Source: Methanosphaera sp. (GTDB lineage Archaea; Methanobacteriota; Methanobacteria; Methanobacteriales; Methanobacteriaceae). Taken from it: a DNA stretch of 52,771 nt. A model generated the notes under the pieces. It did not search any database and was not told the DNA's origin. It worked only from the letters and a program-made list of their open reading frames with translations. Position 1 is the stretch's first letter. The number at the start of each line of letters is the position of its first letter. Positions 27,589-36,947 of the stretch are shown here, piece by piece. A program made the translations under genes and the position numbers. The stretch spans positions 1 through 52,771 of the forward strand of contig JAFRKG010000015.1 in NCBI GenBank assembly GCA_017431845.1, written 5' to 3'.

Positions 27589-28173
27589 ATGATTTATGAT
27601 GATGCACTAAATGATATAATTGAAAATGTTTCAAAAATCACAAAATCAGTTAGTTCAGAAGAAATAACTAAAATGACCAACATGATTTCAGAAGTTGACA
27701 ATGTCTTTATTATGGGACTTGGACGTTCAGGTTTAGTTGCTAAAGCCTTCGGTATGAGATTAATGCACTTAGGACTAAACGTATACATTGTAGGAGAAAC
27801 AATAACCCCCGCAATTACAGACAAAGATTGTTTAATTGCAATATCAGGTTCTGGTGAAACAAGTTATATAGTAAGTACTACAGGAATTGCAAAAAGTATA
27901 GGTGCAAAAATAATTGCAATCACCTCATACACAGACAGTACTTTAGCTAAAGAATCAGATCTTATTGTACAACTTCAGGGAAGAACCAAAATAGATGATG
28001 AACCAAACTATATTCGTCGTCAAATAAGTGGGCAACATCAAACATTATCCCCTATGGGAACTATCTTTGAAATTAGCGCATTAATATTTTTAGATTCAAC
28101 AATTGCCCAAATGATGCATAACTTAGGACAGACAGAGGAAGATTTAAAAGCAAGACATACAGTACTTGAATAA
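27589..28173 (+). CDS. hxlB: 6-phospho-3-hexuloisomerase
   Basis: A 194-residue SIS-domain isomerase. FIMGLGRSGLVAKAFGMRLMHLG and LIAISGSGETSYIV are the sugar-phosphate-binding segments, and QHQTLSPMGTIFEISALIFLD the conserved C-terminal part of the PHI family. It interconverts 3-hexulose-6-P and fructose-6-P. In methanogens lacking the oxidative pentose-phosphate route this serves, run in reverse with hexulose-phosphate synthase, to supply ribulose-5-P. AGGT lies upstream of the ATG. No hps gene is adjacent. Confidence 0.9.
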   Translation: MIYDDALNDIIENVSKITKSVSSEEITKMTNMISEVDNVFIMGLGRSGLVAKAFGMRLMHLGLNVYIVGETITPAITDKDCLIAISGSGETSYIVSTTGIAKSIGAKIIAITSYTDSTLAKESDLIVQLQGRTKIDDEPNYIRRQISGQHQTLSPMGTIFEISALIFLDSTIAQMMHNLGQTEEDLKARHTVLE

Positions 28174-28200
28174 ACAAAATCTTCCAATTAAAACTTTTTT

Positions 28201-28476
28201 TTAATCTTCAAGAATTAATGTAACAGACTTATCTTTAAAAGTATAAACTATTTCTAATAACTCGTGTTTAACTTCATTAAAATCAATATCCACCCTTTGA
28301 TTTAATAATTCACCCATTAATTGAATAGTAACTGTAGCATCATCATAAACGTGCACAATTTTTCCGGGAACAAACACTCTATTATATGAAATTTCAACTA
28401 TAGCTCCTTCCTCAAAATTATTTACTACATATTCAGTTAACTGATTCTCTTTTAATATTATTGATTCAACTTTCAT
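28201..28476 (-). CDS. Small conserved protein at end of fwd operon
   Basis: A 91-residue beta-rich acidic protein without cysteines or membrane segments (EEGAIVEISYNRVFVPGKIVHVYDDATVTIQLMG). I do not recognise a characterised function; it may belong to a small methanobacterial DUF family (DUF2097-like, unverified). Its ATG is 6 nt after the fwdC stop, with TAGGAT as Shine-Dalgarno sequence, so it is part of the operon and translationally close to fwdC. A role in assembling or regulating formylmethanofuran dehydrogenase is inferred only from position. Confidence 0.6.
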   Translation of the reverse strand: MKVESIILKENQLTEYVVNNFEEGAIVEISYNRVFVPGKIVHVYDDATVTIQLMGELLNQRVDIDFNEVKHELLEIVYTFKDKSVTLILED

Positions 28477-28482
28477 AATATC

Positions 28483-29271
28483 CTATTTTTTAAGCCATAA
28501 CTGACCTTTACCTTTCACACTATTATCTCCAGAATATAATTCATATTTTCCAATAAAGTACTTTCCATTAATTTTAGGATTATGAATTATCTCCTGTAAC
28601 TTGAATGATGGAAGAATTTTCTCTAGATTACCCTGAACTATAATAGTTCCTTTTTTCATTTGTCCACCCACCCATTGGTTAACATTGCCATCAATAGATA
28701 TTAAACCACCAGACATGTGAACTCCTGCTAAAATATCACAATTTCCTTCAACAATTATTTCACCACCCATCATATACTCTGCTAACTGTTTTCCGGCATT
28801 ACCCCTGACAACAATTTTTCCTCCAGACATTCCTCTCCAATCACCAGCATATGATGAGCCACAGAATTCTTTAACATCACCATTGATTTCCAATAGTCCC
28901 CCAGACATTTCTCGACCAGCATAACTTTCCGCATTACCATTTACTATAATATGACCTCCAGACATGAGAGCACCTACATGAAAATCAACATTACCATTTG
29001 CAACAATAATTCCAGAGGACATGTTATATCCAATTCGCTTTATCCTAGATAAATCACCGTCAATAATTATTTTACAATCATTAGAATTATCACAAGTTCC
29101 TTCCACTATTATATCAAAGAAGTCAGATAATTTTTTTTCCTTGTTTCCATAATAAACTATAACTGATTCAATTTCTTTTTCAGATTTATCATATATTAAT
29201 TCCGGAAGAACATTATCAAATTCTATGGATATTTTTGTTGATACAGTCTTTTTCAGATTAATTATTTTCAT
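28483..29271 (-). CDS. fwdC: Formylmethanofuran dehydrogenase subunit C
   Basis: FwdC is a structural subunit of the enzyme that reduces CO2 to formylmethanofuran. It resembles the C-terminal beta-helix of glutamate synthase. The GxxMxxG-type repeats are plain: [37 protein letters not shown] and GGQMKKG, one per helical turn. An upstream ATG (29286) lacks a ribosome site. GGTG six nt before the ATG at 29271 gives MKIINLKK and a 14-bp overlap with fwdA, so the genes are translationally coupled. Confidence 0.93.
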   Translation of the reverse strand: MKIINLKKTVSTKISIEFDNVLPELIYDKSEKEIESVIVYYGNKEKKLSDFFDIIVEGTCDNSNDCKIIIDGDLSRIKRIGYNMSSGIIVANGNVDFHVGALMSGGHIIVNGNAESYAGREMSGGLLEINGDVKEFCGSSYAGDWRGMSGGKIVVRGNAGKQLAEYMMGGEIIVEGNCDILAGVHMSGGLISIDGNVNQWVGGQMKKGTIIVQGNLEKILPSFKLQEIIHNPKINGKYFIGKYELYSGDNSVKGKGQLWLKK

Positions 29272-30997
29272 TGGAGACACCACCATAATTAATATTCAAT
29301 CTTGTTTCTGGTTTAATATAATGATCATTAACCCCATAATTTTCATATTTTATTGTATAATACTTGTTGAACTCTGGTTTTATTCTATTAATTAATTGTT
29401 CTTCTTCTTTTTCTAAACCATTAATATTACACCATATATGATTACTTTTAACTAATTTAACAATGTTTCCATCTTTAACCAATATTTCTCCATCTTTAAT
29501 AGTATACATACTGTTTAATAATTTATTTTCAAGGGTTTCTGAATTGGATTTTAATGTTGGATCAAAATTATCTACATCAATATCATATACAGAAATATCT
29601 GCTTTAGCACCTACTCCCAAATGCCCTCTATCATTCAATCCAAGTATTTTTGCCGGACTTGCCCTTGTAATTATAGCTATATCATTCCAAGAATATTCTC
29701 TGTCATAAGTGCCCAGGTCTGTTCTTTTTGTTGCCCAATTATGGACTTCATTATCCAACATATCCTGTAATTTTTCTTGACTCATAATCCAGGAAATTAT
29801 TTTAGGATACCTGATAAATGGTCCTGCATTAGGTGAATCAGTTGTTAACACTATTTTCCATGGATTTTTCACTCCCATGAAAAATTCTAAACCAACAGCC
29901 CATTGTAATACACTTACAGGAGCATGTTTGGAATATATTGATGGAATTAAGCCGGAAGAGGTTTCCACTTCTATGTCCTTATTAGCCCATTTAAGTCCGG
30001 TTAATCTGAATAAATCATATTCCATTGGTGCATCTGCTGTCATTGTAGTAGTTTCATCAAAAGTTATTTGTCCTATGTCACAGGTCAAGTGCTCATTCTT
30101 ATTTATATAATCTATTAATTCTGTAGCACCAGAACTCACATCCCTCCATGATGTTCCTTTATAGGCGTGGAATTGGATATGTGTACAATGCATTACTTGA
30201 TTTCTATCCACATTTTTATTCTTTTTTATGTCTTTCACACAATCAAATGTTTCTAATGTGGTTAGATAATTTCCTGGATGTCCTAAATCATTTGTATGTA
30301 CATGAACTGAATGTGGAAGTCCTAATCGTTCATTGACTTTTGTTAGTGATGTTATTACTTCACGTCCAGTAACTCCCCAATGAGGTTCAGGATCATCTAG
30401 TCCGTCAACATTCTTTCCCCAACCCCATGCTTCACTTCCACATGGGTTTACAATTTTTATACCATAACCCTTAGCTAGTTTTAACCATTTGGATATAAAG
30501 TATGTTAAATCATCCAACCTGTTCTCTTTCACATATTTTAGCATGAACCAATTGTTTCCGAATAATGTTAGTGTAGGAATATCCAAATTAGGAATACTGT
30601 TTATTTCTTCATGAGCATGTTTTGCTTCTAATGGGGGAACAGCTGCTTCTGTAACTGTAGTATAACCCATTTTTGTGTAACGATATCCTATTGTTGGACA
30701 AGTAGGTAATGAGAATCCTGCTTCAAAACCGGAAATATCATTTTTGGTTGCTGGTTTGATTCCTCGCCTAATATCTTCAGGCCGATATAATCTGCCTATA
30801 GACAATTTTGGACCTGCTATATGAGAATGTAAGTCTACTCCCCCTGGCATAACCAACTTACCAGTTATATCAAGTATTTTTGCATTATTTGATACATTAT
30901 CCACTATTTTGTTGTCTTTGATGAATATGTCCATTTGTTCTCCATCAATATTATTTTTTGGATCATATACTATTCCATTTTTTAGAACATATTCCAT
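29258..30997 (-). CDS. fwdA: Formylmethanofuran dehydrogenase subunit A
   Basis: FwdA is the amidohydrolase-type subunit that condenses formate with methanofuran at a binuclear metal site. The ligands can be placed: H57 and H59 in DLHSHIAG, the carboxylated-lysine candidate K181 in GIKIVNPCG, histidines H232/H234 in HVHTND, and D387 in [10 protein letters not shown]. The active site is complete. The 579-residue length is typical. The start overlaps the fwdB stop as TAATG, and GGAG is ~11 nt upstream. Belongs to the operon ferredoxin-D-B-A-C. Confidence 0.96.
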   Translation of the reverse strand: MEYVLKNGIVYDPKNNIDGEQMDIFIKDNKIVDNVSNNAKILDITGKLVMPGGVDLHSHIAGPKLSIGRLYRPEDIRRGIKPATKNDISGFEAGFSLPTCPTIGYRYTKMGYTTVTEAAVPPLEAKHAHEEINSIPNLDIPTLTLFGNNWFMLKYVKENRLDDLTYFISKWLKLAKGYGIKIVNPCGSEAWGWGKNVDGLDDPEPHWGVTGREVITSLTKVNERLGLPHSVHVHTNDLGHPGNYLTTLETFDCVKDIKKNKNVDRNQVMHCTHIQFHAYKGTSWRDVSSGATELIDYINKNEHLTCDIGQITFDETTTMTADAPMEYDLFRLTGLKWANKDIEVETSSGLIPSIYSKHAPVSVLQWAVGLEFFMGVKNPWKIVLTTDSPNAGPFIRYPKIISWIMSQEKLQDMLDNEVHNWATKRTDLGTYDREYSWNDIAIITRASPAKILGLNDRGHLGVGAKADISVYDIDVDNFDPTLKSNSETLENKLLNSMYTIKDGEILVKDGNIVKLVKSNHIWCNINGLEKEEEQLINRIKPEFNKYYTIKYENYGVNDHYIKPETRLNINYGGVSNENN

Positions 30998-32334
30998 TAG
31001 TTTTCATCTCCATTTTTTAGTGTTTCTACTCTTTTATATAATTCTGTTAAAATCCATTCATCTGAATGACAGTTTTCAGGTTTATCTATTACTTTTTTCA
31101 TGAACAGTGGAATTGAATCCATACGATAAGCTGTTCCTTCTGTTTCCACGCCAACTCTAGTACTTGGCAGAACAATATCCGATAATTCCGTGTATGGTCC
31201 CCAATGAGTATCAATTTGTACTGTAGGAATTTGAGTTAAGTGTTGTATTGAATATCCTGGAAATTGAACACCAGGATCTGCTGAAATAGCCATGAAAAAA
31301 TCAGGTTCCCTTCTATTTAATAAGTCAATAGTTGTTGTTTCACCCACCATAAATCTAGGATATCCTCTTGAAAAATCCACCCCATAAGGATACCCTGTTT
31401 CAGAGGTTAATGCAATATTAAATCCACTTACATTAAAGAATCCTCTCATAGGTAACATAGACCATTTAGAATATCTGTTTAAATCTTCTATTAATTGAAT
31501 TAAAACATCCACATTTTTCTGTTTTGCTAGTGTCTGAGATACGCCTAATCCAAAAAATAATGCGCCATATTCTGCGTTTTTCATCGTGTTTATTAAATTG
31601 TTTAATTGTTCCACTGGTACTCCTGCTATTTCATTTTCTTCTATTGTTTCTCCTCTAAGAATAGTTCTTAATGCATTGAATAATAAATAATCTTCATTCA
31701 TATTGAATTGTATCCATTCATCAGATACTTTTGCAGTATTTGTAAATTTAGGATCCAATGTTATTACTGTCCGGTCATTTCTTCCATTTCTTCTGAAAAA
31801 TCCCTCAGGAAATGTTGTGTACCTAGATAAATGTCTTGGATGATCATCCATCGGATTTGTTCCAACATATATTATTACATCTGCCCTGTTTTTTACTTCA
31901 CCTAATGTCATCACAGGGTGTCCTACATTTTGAAATGCTTGAATTGTGGAACCATGACATATCGTTGATTGATTATCTATAACTGAGCCTGATAATTCTG
32001 CAATTTTTATTCCTTTCTTTATTGCTTCTACAGATGTTTCTCCCCACCCATATAATACAGGTCTTGTGCTTTCATATAATAATTTGGCTGTTTTATCTAA
32101 TGCTTCATCCCATGTTGTTTCTTCAAGGAGTCCTTCTTCATTTCTTACCATAGGATTTAGTAATCTTTGATCTTGATCGTTTATTATTTTACTTGCGCCT
32201 ATACGACATGCATGTCGAACTCCAACAATGTTATTATTTTTTAACAGATATGTTATGTCATCACAATTGTTTCCACAATAAGAACAAGAACAATTTTTTA
32301 CTTCTTCATCATAATCGGTTATTGGTGTTTCCAT
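30997..32334 (-). CDS. fwdB: Formylmethanofuran dehydrogenase subunit B
   Basis: FwdB carries the molybdopterin/tungstopterin site that reduces CO2 to formate. A [4Fe-4S] site is formed by C17, C20, C24 and C43. The metal-ligand residue is C126 in STICHGST, where some methanogens have selenocysteine; here it is a plain cysteine codon. The later [17 protein letters not shown] segment matches molybdopterin-oxidoreductase proteins. The 445-residue length is normal. AGGAGGAT precedes the ATG. W- and Mo-type isoenzymes (fwd/fmd) cannot be separated with certainty, so the symbol is provisional. Confidence 0.94.
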   Translation of the reverse strand: METPITDYDEEVKNCSCSYCGNNCDDITYLLKNNNIVGVRHACRIGASKIINDQDQRLLNPMVRNEEGLLEETTWDEALDKTAKLLYESTRPVLYGWGETSVEAIKKGIKIAELSGSVIDNQSTICHGSTIQAFQNVGHPVMTLGEVKNRADVIIYVGTNPMDDHPRHLSRYTTFPEGFFRRNGRNDRTVITLDPKFTNTAKVSDEWIQFNMNEDYLLFNALRTILRGETIEENEIAGVPVEQLNNLINTMKNAEYGALFFGLGVSQTLAKQKNVDVLIQLIEDLNRYSKWSMLPMRGFFNVSGFNIALTSETGYPYGVDFSRGYPRFMVGETTTIDLLNRREPDFFMAISADPGVQFPGYSIQHLTQIPTVQIDTHWGPYTELSDIVLPSTRVGVETEGTAYRMDSIPLFMKKVIDKPENCHSDEWILTELYKRVETLKNGDEN

Positions 32335-32338
32335 GAAT

Positions 32339-32782
32339 TTAATCCTCCTTTTTCTTATAAATTGGTTTATCCGACAAGTTTTCTGGACTTAAATTGTATT
32401 TGTTATATGTTTTATTCATTAATTGTGAAACTAATAAGACTTCTTCATCTGTTTTTGTTATAGATGCCGGTATCCCCTTGTAAGTAGGGATGTTACAACA
32501 GTAAGTTTCGGGACTGATTACAATGTTTGCCCAAGGTCCTTTTGGTATAAAAATCATTCCTTCATGAGGAGAATCATGGGATTTATCCACAAATAATACA
32601 ACTTCGCCCCAATCTGTCTGAACTTTGATTTTATCCCTTGGTTTTAGTGACATTTTTTCCATATCCTTTACATCCATAAAGGCTACTGCAGTAGATTGTC
32701 TATACTCATCTTTTAGTGTTGAACCTTTTTTCTCATAAAAAGCTTGTATGATACTTGTTCCTGTGTTTATTATTACTTCCAT
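32339..32782 (-). CDS. fwdD: Formylmethanofuran dehydrogenase subunit D
   Basis: FwdD is the small molybdopterin-dinucleotide-binding domain subunit, equivalent to the C-terminal part of formate dehydrogenase. [31 protein letters not shown] and [20 protein letters not shown] are the family blocks. The ATG at 32797 has no ribosome site and would overlap the ferredoxin gene by 11 bp. GGAG lies 9 nt before the ATG at 32782, giving MEVIINTG, the expected N-terminus. The C-terminal ~25 residues ([18 protein letters not shown]) extend past the conserved core. Confidence 0.93.
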   Translation of the reverse strand: MEVIINTGTSIIQAFYEKKGSTLKDEYRQSTAVAFMDVKDMEKMSLKPRDKIKVQTDWGEVVLFVDKSHDSPHEGMIFIPKGPWANIVISPETYCCNIPTYKGIPASITKTDEEVLLVSQLMNKTYNKYNLSPENLSDKPIYKKKED

Positions 32783-32786
32783 ATTT

Positions 32787-33017
32787 TTATTCTCCATGAT
32801 ATATTGACTTAGTTGGACAAGTATTTGTACAGCTTCTACAGCCTATACATTTTTCGGGGTGAAACAATTTTATAATCCCATTTTCTACTAACATAATTAC
32901 ATCAGTTGTATCCGGACCATTTCCTCCAATTACCTCCGGACATATTTTCTGATTTACTGGACACACTATTATACATGCACCACATCCCAAACAATGATCT
33001 TGATTTACCTTTAACAT
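32787..33017 (-). CDS. fwdG: Ferredoxin subunit of formylmethanofuran dehydrogenase
   Basis: A 76-residue 2[4Fe-4S] ferredoxin: CLGCGACIIVCPVNQKICPEV (with an extra cysteine) and CIGCRSCTNTCPTKS. It is the first gene of the operon, just upstream of fwdD; the fwdD Shine-Dalgarno sequence is inside its last codons. It most likely passes electrons to FwdB and matches FwdG by position and size. The polyferredoxin FwdF and FwdH of the Methanothermobacter operon are absent here. A TATA-like stretch lies within the inverted repeat at 33068-33090. Confidence 0.85.
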   Translation of the reverse strand: MLKVNQDHCLGCGACIIVCPVNQKICPEVIGGNGPDTTDVIMLVENGIIKLFHPEKCIGCRSCTNTCPTKSIYHGE

Positions 33018-33067
33018 GTTAAACTCCTTACTAAATAATTAATTTGATTATGTCATTATTTTCAAAC

Positions 33068-33090
33068 TTGAATATATTTATATAATTCAA
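33068..33090. promoter_or_regulatory. Inverted repeat over fwd promoter
   Basis: TTGAAT and ATTCAA flank an ATATATTTATATA core in the fwd/purP divergent gap, ~50-70 bp upstream of the ferredoxin ATG. The core serves as a TATA candidate for the fwd operon and the arms as a possible operator. Confidence 0.35.
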
Positions 33091-33229
33091 ATTTTTAGTA
33101 TTTTTCTAGTTGTTTAAAAGCAGAAATTTTAATCAAAAAATTAAATATAAATTACTATTTTAATAAGAATATACAAAAATATGAATATAAGAATTATCAT
33201 TAATATTCATGATAGATATGGTGTAAAAA

Positions 33230-34321
33230 ATGGGAAAAGTAAAAAAAGAAGACATAAATAAAATACTTGAAGGATATGATAAAGAAAATATTACAATAGC
33301 TACACTTGGTAGTCACACAGCTTTACATATTCTTAGAGGAGCAAAACAAGAAGGATTCAGAACAGCAGTAGTATGTGAAAAAGGAAAAGAAGTACCATAC
33401 CAAAGATTTGGAGTGGCTGATGAATTTATATTTGTCGATGAGTATAAAGACATAGTCAATGAAGAAGTTCAAGAACAACTAAAAGCAATGAATGCTATTG
33501 TTGTACCTCATGGATCATTTGTTGCTTATGCTGGTTTAAGCAATGTTGAAGACAAATTCAATGTACCTATGTTTGGAAACCGTGACATCCTAAGATGGGA
33601 AGCAGAAAGAGATAAAGAAAGAAAAATGATTACCGAATCAGGTATCAGAATGCCAAATAAATACGAAAATCCTGAAGATATTGATAAAGCAGTTATGGTC
33701 AAATTCCCTGGGGCAAGAGGAGGACAAGGATACTTTATCTGCTCAAGTTATGATGAATTCCAAGAAAAAATTGATGAAATGAAATCAAGAGGATGGATAA
33801 CTGATGAAGATGTTAAAGATGCACATATAGAAGAATATGTATGTGGAACAAACTTCTGTATTCATTATTTCTACTCTGCTTTAAAAGATGAAGTAGAAGT
33901 TCTAGGTATGGATAGTAGATATGAAACAAACATTGATGGAATTGTAAGAATTCCAGCCCAAGAACAAATTGAAGCTAATCTAAGTCCATCATATGTTGTT
34001 AGTGGAAACCATCCTGTTGTAATCAGAGAATCCTTATTACCACAAGTATTTGAAAACGGTGATAAACTCGTTGAAACAGCAAAAGAATTAGTTAAACCTG
34101 GTATGAACGGTCCATTTTGTCTACAATGCCTAGTAAATGATGATCGTGAAATTGTTATATTTGAAATGAGTGCTCGTATTGATGGTGGTACAAACACGTT
34201 CATGAATGGTTCAGCTTACTCATACATCCAATTTGGTGAAGTTATGAGTATGGGTCGTAGAATTTCAAGAGAAATTAAAAACGCTATAAAAGATGATAAA
34301 CTAGATGTTATAATAACATAA
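33230..34321 (+). CDS. purP: FAICAR synthetase PurP
   Basis: PurP is the archaeal ATP- and formate-dependent enzyme that formylates AICAR to FAICAR in purine synthesis, replacing the folate-dependent bacterial enzyme. The 363-residue ATP-grasp protein shows IATLGSHTALHILRGAKQEGF at the N-terminus, VKFPGARGGQGYFIC as the ATP-binding lid, and IVIFEMSARIDGGTNTFMNGS near the C-terminus. GGTGT precedes the ATG. An 8-bp inverted repeat, ATGAATAT (33181) and ATATTCAT (33203), lies just upstream. Divergent from fwd; both pathways handle formyl/formate units. Confidence 0.96.
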   Translation: MGKVKKEDINKILEGYDKENITIATLGSHTALHILRGAKQEGFRTAVVCEKGKEVPYQRFGVADEFIFVDEYKDIVNEEVQEQLKAMNAIVVPHGSFVAYAGLSNVEDKFNVPMFGNRDILRWEAERDKERKMITESGIRMPNKYENPEDIDKAVMVKFPGARGGQGYFICSSYDEFQEKIDEMKSRGWITDEDVKDAHIEEYVCGTNFCIHYFYSALKDEVEVLGMDSRYETNIDGIVRIPAQEQIEANLSPSYVVSGNHPVVIRESLLPQVFENGDKLVETAKELVKPGMNGPFCLQCLVNDDREIVIFEMSARIDGGTNTFMNGSAYSYIQFGEVMSMGRRISREIKNAIKDDKLDVIIT

Positions 34322-34344
34322 ATCTTAATTAATCCCCTTAAATT

Positions 34345-34355
34345 CCCCTTTTTTT
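34345..34355 (+). terminator. C4-T7 terminator after purP
   Basis: CCCC followed directly by TTTTTTT, 24 bp after the stop. A second CCCC stands at 34334-34337. The A-run that follows gives a T-run for the opposing ferredoxin gene. Confidence 0.5.
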
Positions 34356-34414
34356 AAAAAAAAAAATGAATTAATAAAAATTAAAAATAGAATAAAAAAA
34401 TATAAATATAAAAC

Positions 34415-34606
34415 TTATGGTTTAGAAATAGCTTCTTTTGGACAATTCATAATGCACAGACCACATTCAGGACATGCATCCTCATTAACTACTGGTCTAC
34501 CATCAACATTATCTAATGCATTTAATGCACATATTTCTATACATAATCCATGTTCTGGACATGCATCTACTCCTTGACATATACTTGTATCAATAATTAT
34601 TGCCAT
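34415..34606 (-). CDS. Small ferredoxin, 4Fe-4S
   Basis: A 63-residue ferredoxin. The second cluster is classical (C44, C47, C50, C54 in CPECGLCIMNCPKEA). The first has wider spacing, C10-x5-C16-x5-C22-x3-C26, so its first cysteine ligand is uncertain. GTGAT is spaced correctly for the ATG at 34606. A 16-codon ORF with its own ribosome site ends one nucleotide before this ATG. Its neighbours are purP (convergent) and nrpR upstream on the same strand. Its redox partner is unknown. Confidence 0.85.
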   Translation of the reverse strand: MAIIIDTSICQGVDACPEHGLCIEICALNALDNVDGRPVVNEDACPECGLCIMNCPKEAISKP

Positions 34607-34607
34607 A

Positions 34608-34658
34608 TTAAATCACTCTTATTTTATTTACCAAGTTATTCAAAACTTGATTAACCAT
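34608..34658 (-). CDS. Possible 16-residue leader ORF before ferredoxin
   Basis: GGTGATTTAAT precedes an ATG at 34658. The ORF encodes MVNQVLNNLVNKIRVI and stops (TAA) one nucleotide before the ferredoxin ATG. The 14-bp start region (CCATATTAAATCAC on the plus strand) is duplicated exactly at both starts, 34603-34616 and 34655-34668. It may couple translation, or it may be a remnant of a small duplication. No homologue is known to me. Confidence 0.35.
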   Translation of the reverse strand: MVNQVLNNLVNKIRVI

Positions 34659-34873
34659 ATTAAATCACCAATTATACAAATAATAAGTTTTATTTTACTC
34701 CTTAAACAATACCTACCATTGTATAACTGTAACTCTATTAAAAAAAGTATTTAAAACAATTGATTTTTAGGAATACTTAAAAATTACTTGGAAAAATATA
34801 AAACAGCAATAAAAAGACAAAAACAATTAAAAATAATAACAAACTATGGAAAAAATAAGGAAGATAAAATGAA

Positions 34874-36538
34874 TTACAACTCTTCAAAAGAAGAATAATC
34901 CATAATCTTTTCTATAGATTTTACATCAACAGGTATCCCCTCTTCTTTAATAGCAGCTATAGGATTTAAACCGCCAGGTACAACATAACCAAAATGATAT
35001 TTTTCTATTTTTGCATTATACATATATTCGTTAGTTTGACCAAGTTTAAGTACATCGAAACCAGATTTTTTAATAATATCCAAAATATCTTTACTTGCAT
35101 CACGAGAAACATAAGGAACTGTATGCACACTTGCCAATATCTTACCATCATTAGATAAAGAACCATTTATATCATGCATATTTTTTTTGATAAAAATTTC
35201 ATGAGGATCTACAGAAGAACCTTTATAAGATACAAGTTCTATAAAGCGTCTGTTCTTCTTATAAATATCAAGAATACCACTATAAACTGGATTAACATTA
35301 ATTCCATAATTAGTTAAAATTCCATCAATAGTTAAACTACAAATAGTAGCTATACCTATTTTATCATCGTTTTCATCAACAAGAGCATAATTATTCCCCA
35401 TACAGTATTCCTGTTTATTTTTATATAAATTATCCAATATTTCAATAGCATCATCCACAAATGTTTTTTCAATATAAGATATGTTTGAAATTACATTTCC
35501 GGTAAAAGATTCAATATCATAATCCACATTAGATATTAAATTATATATTTTATTTAAAACAAATGAAACATTCTGTTTAGATTTTTTAGAACATTTTTTT
35601 AGAGGTAATTTAACATTTTTATGAACTAATGACATTTGACTATATTCGGCAAAACTATCAGCAAGTTTGATATTTAAATCATAACCACTTTCCTGGGCAG
35701 CACATAAAGGAGCTACTCCCCCTATAATCACTATTCCAATCATGTTTTCTGGAACTGGAATTCCCAATACAGATTTACCTGCTTCACCAACATGTATTAC
35801 TCCACCAACACCTATTTTAGATAATTTATTAATGATTTTTATTGCATCATCACGTTTAGACGCTGGAATGATTCTGAAATTTGCGGGAATTACACCGGTT
35901 CCATCATTAGCAACATCCAATACTGACGTGTTATCATGACTTGTGAATGCTTCAAGAGGAGTGATAGATGTTTTTTCATAAGATATCTGTTCTATGAAAT
36001 TAATAGGAGTATAATCTTCAACTTTTAATAATCCACCATATAATGGTTTAGTAACTATTCCATTTTTTTGGAAGACACCATCAATTGTTGTTCCACATAC
36101 TGTTTCAATATAAGTTTCATTATTTTGTTCGTAAAAATTATATTTTTGACTTACTGCCAGCCCATTTTTAAAGAATTCATCTATAATATCTTTTGAATCA
36201 ACTTCATTAATACTAGACAAATTTACTATAACTAATCCTTTTGAAGTATTGTAATCTAAGGATACATTATACATTTTTTCTTGAAAACGAGAATATGTGA
36301 AATCCACTTGATCATATATTAATCCTTTTTTAAGTTCATCTATTCCTTTAGATGTTATTTTTCGACCTTTATATCCAATTTTTTCTGTCAAACCTTTTTC
36401 ATCAAGAATATGCATATGATATCTTACTGCTCTTTCCCCTAAAGAATATCCTCTATTATTTAATTCTTCAGAAATTACTTTAGCACCCAAAATTTCATTT
36501 TCATTGTATAATATTCTTAAAATTTCCATCATTTTCAT
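34874..36538 (-). CDS. nrpR: Global nitrogen repressor NrpR
   Basis: NrpR represses nitrogen-assimilation genes and is released by 2-oxoglutarate. The 554 residues comprise an N-terminal winged helix (residues ~1-70, SEELNNRGYSLGERAVRYHMHILDEKGL) and two tandem NrpR/DUF128 domains (~80-310 and ~325-554). Each has the VPxxxxGIVIxGGxxPxCAA-type block: VPENMIGIVIIGGVAPLCAA and FGYVVPGGLNPIAAIKEEG. No Shine-Dalgarno sequence is evident at the start. A 15-bp palindrome lies 19 bp upstream. It is the next gene after glnA on the same strand, a classical target of this regulator. Confidence 0.93.
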   Translation of the reverse strand: MKMMEILRILYNENEILGAKVISEELNNRGYSLGERAVRYHMHILDEKGLTEKIGYKGRKITSKGIDELKKGLIYDQVDFTYSRFQEKMYNVSLDYNTSKGLVIVNLSSINEVDSKDIIDEFFKNGLAVSQKYNFYEQNNETYIETVCGTTIDGVFQKNGIVTKPLYGGLLKVEDYTPINFIEQISYEKTSITPLEAFTSHDNTSVLDVANDGTGVIPANFRIIPASKRDDAIKIINKLSKIGVGGVIHVGEAGKSVLGIPVPENMIGIVIIGGVAPLCAAQESGYDLNIKLADSFAEYSQMSLVHKNVKLPLKKCSKKSKQNVSFVLNKIYNLISNVDYDIESFTGNVISNISYIEKTFVDDAIEILDNLYKNKQEYCMGNNYALVDENDDKIGIATICSLTIDGILTNYGINVNPVYSGILDIYKKNRRFIELVSYKGSSVDPHEIFIKKNMHDINGSLSNDGKILASVHTVPYVSRDASKDILDIIKKSGFDVLKLGQTNEYMYNAKIEKYHFGYVVPGGLNPIAAIKEEGIPVDVKSIEKIMDYSSFEEL

Positions 36539-36947
36539 ATCGGTTTCTTGTTGTACTGTGATAGTATCACATCCTAATAGAATATTATTGTATTAGTCAA
36601 TAAATAATAAATTATTTTTTAATTCGTGGTTCCATATGTAGATAGAGTATGAATTGTTGCATTATTAATCAAAATTTTAAAGTATTCTCAGAGTCATTAA
36701 TATTAAATAATTTTGTGTTAATTAAGTTTTATTCTAACAATCACTCGTAAAAAAAAATTATAGATTAGATAGTATTGAATCTTCACTTTTAAATGTTAGA
36801 ATAATTAAGTTATATTTTAATATTTTATTTGTAACTATATATATTCATTTTATTTATTTTGAAATGTTTATTACAGTAGATAACATCTATAAAAAGTGAA
36901 CATTCCGTATATCAACAAATTGTTAAAAAAAAAGGAAATAAAGAAGA
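36539..36947. other. Intergenic, glnA end to nrpR start
   Basis: 409 bp with no coding potential. It holds the T-run downstream of glnA (an A10 run at 36923-36932 on the plus strand) and, toward nrpR, the palindrome at 36557-36571. The rest is AT-rich with several possible TATA elements, none clearly best. Confidence 0.5.
36557..36571. promoter_or_regulatory. Perfect 15-bp palindrome upstream of nrpR
   Basis: TGTGATA, G, TATCACA. It lies 19 bp before the nrpR ATG, likely within its 5' leader or start region. It does not match the GGAA-N6-TTCC operator known for Methanococcus NrpR. It may be an autoregulatory or other factor's site. Confidence 0.5.

Noticed and set aside
30997-32334. Selenocysteine codon at the FwdB metal site
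   Set aside because: The codon is a normal cysteine (TGT), and no in-frame TGA is present.
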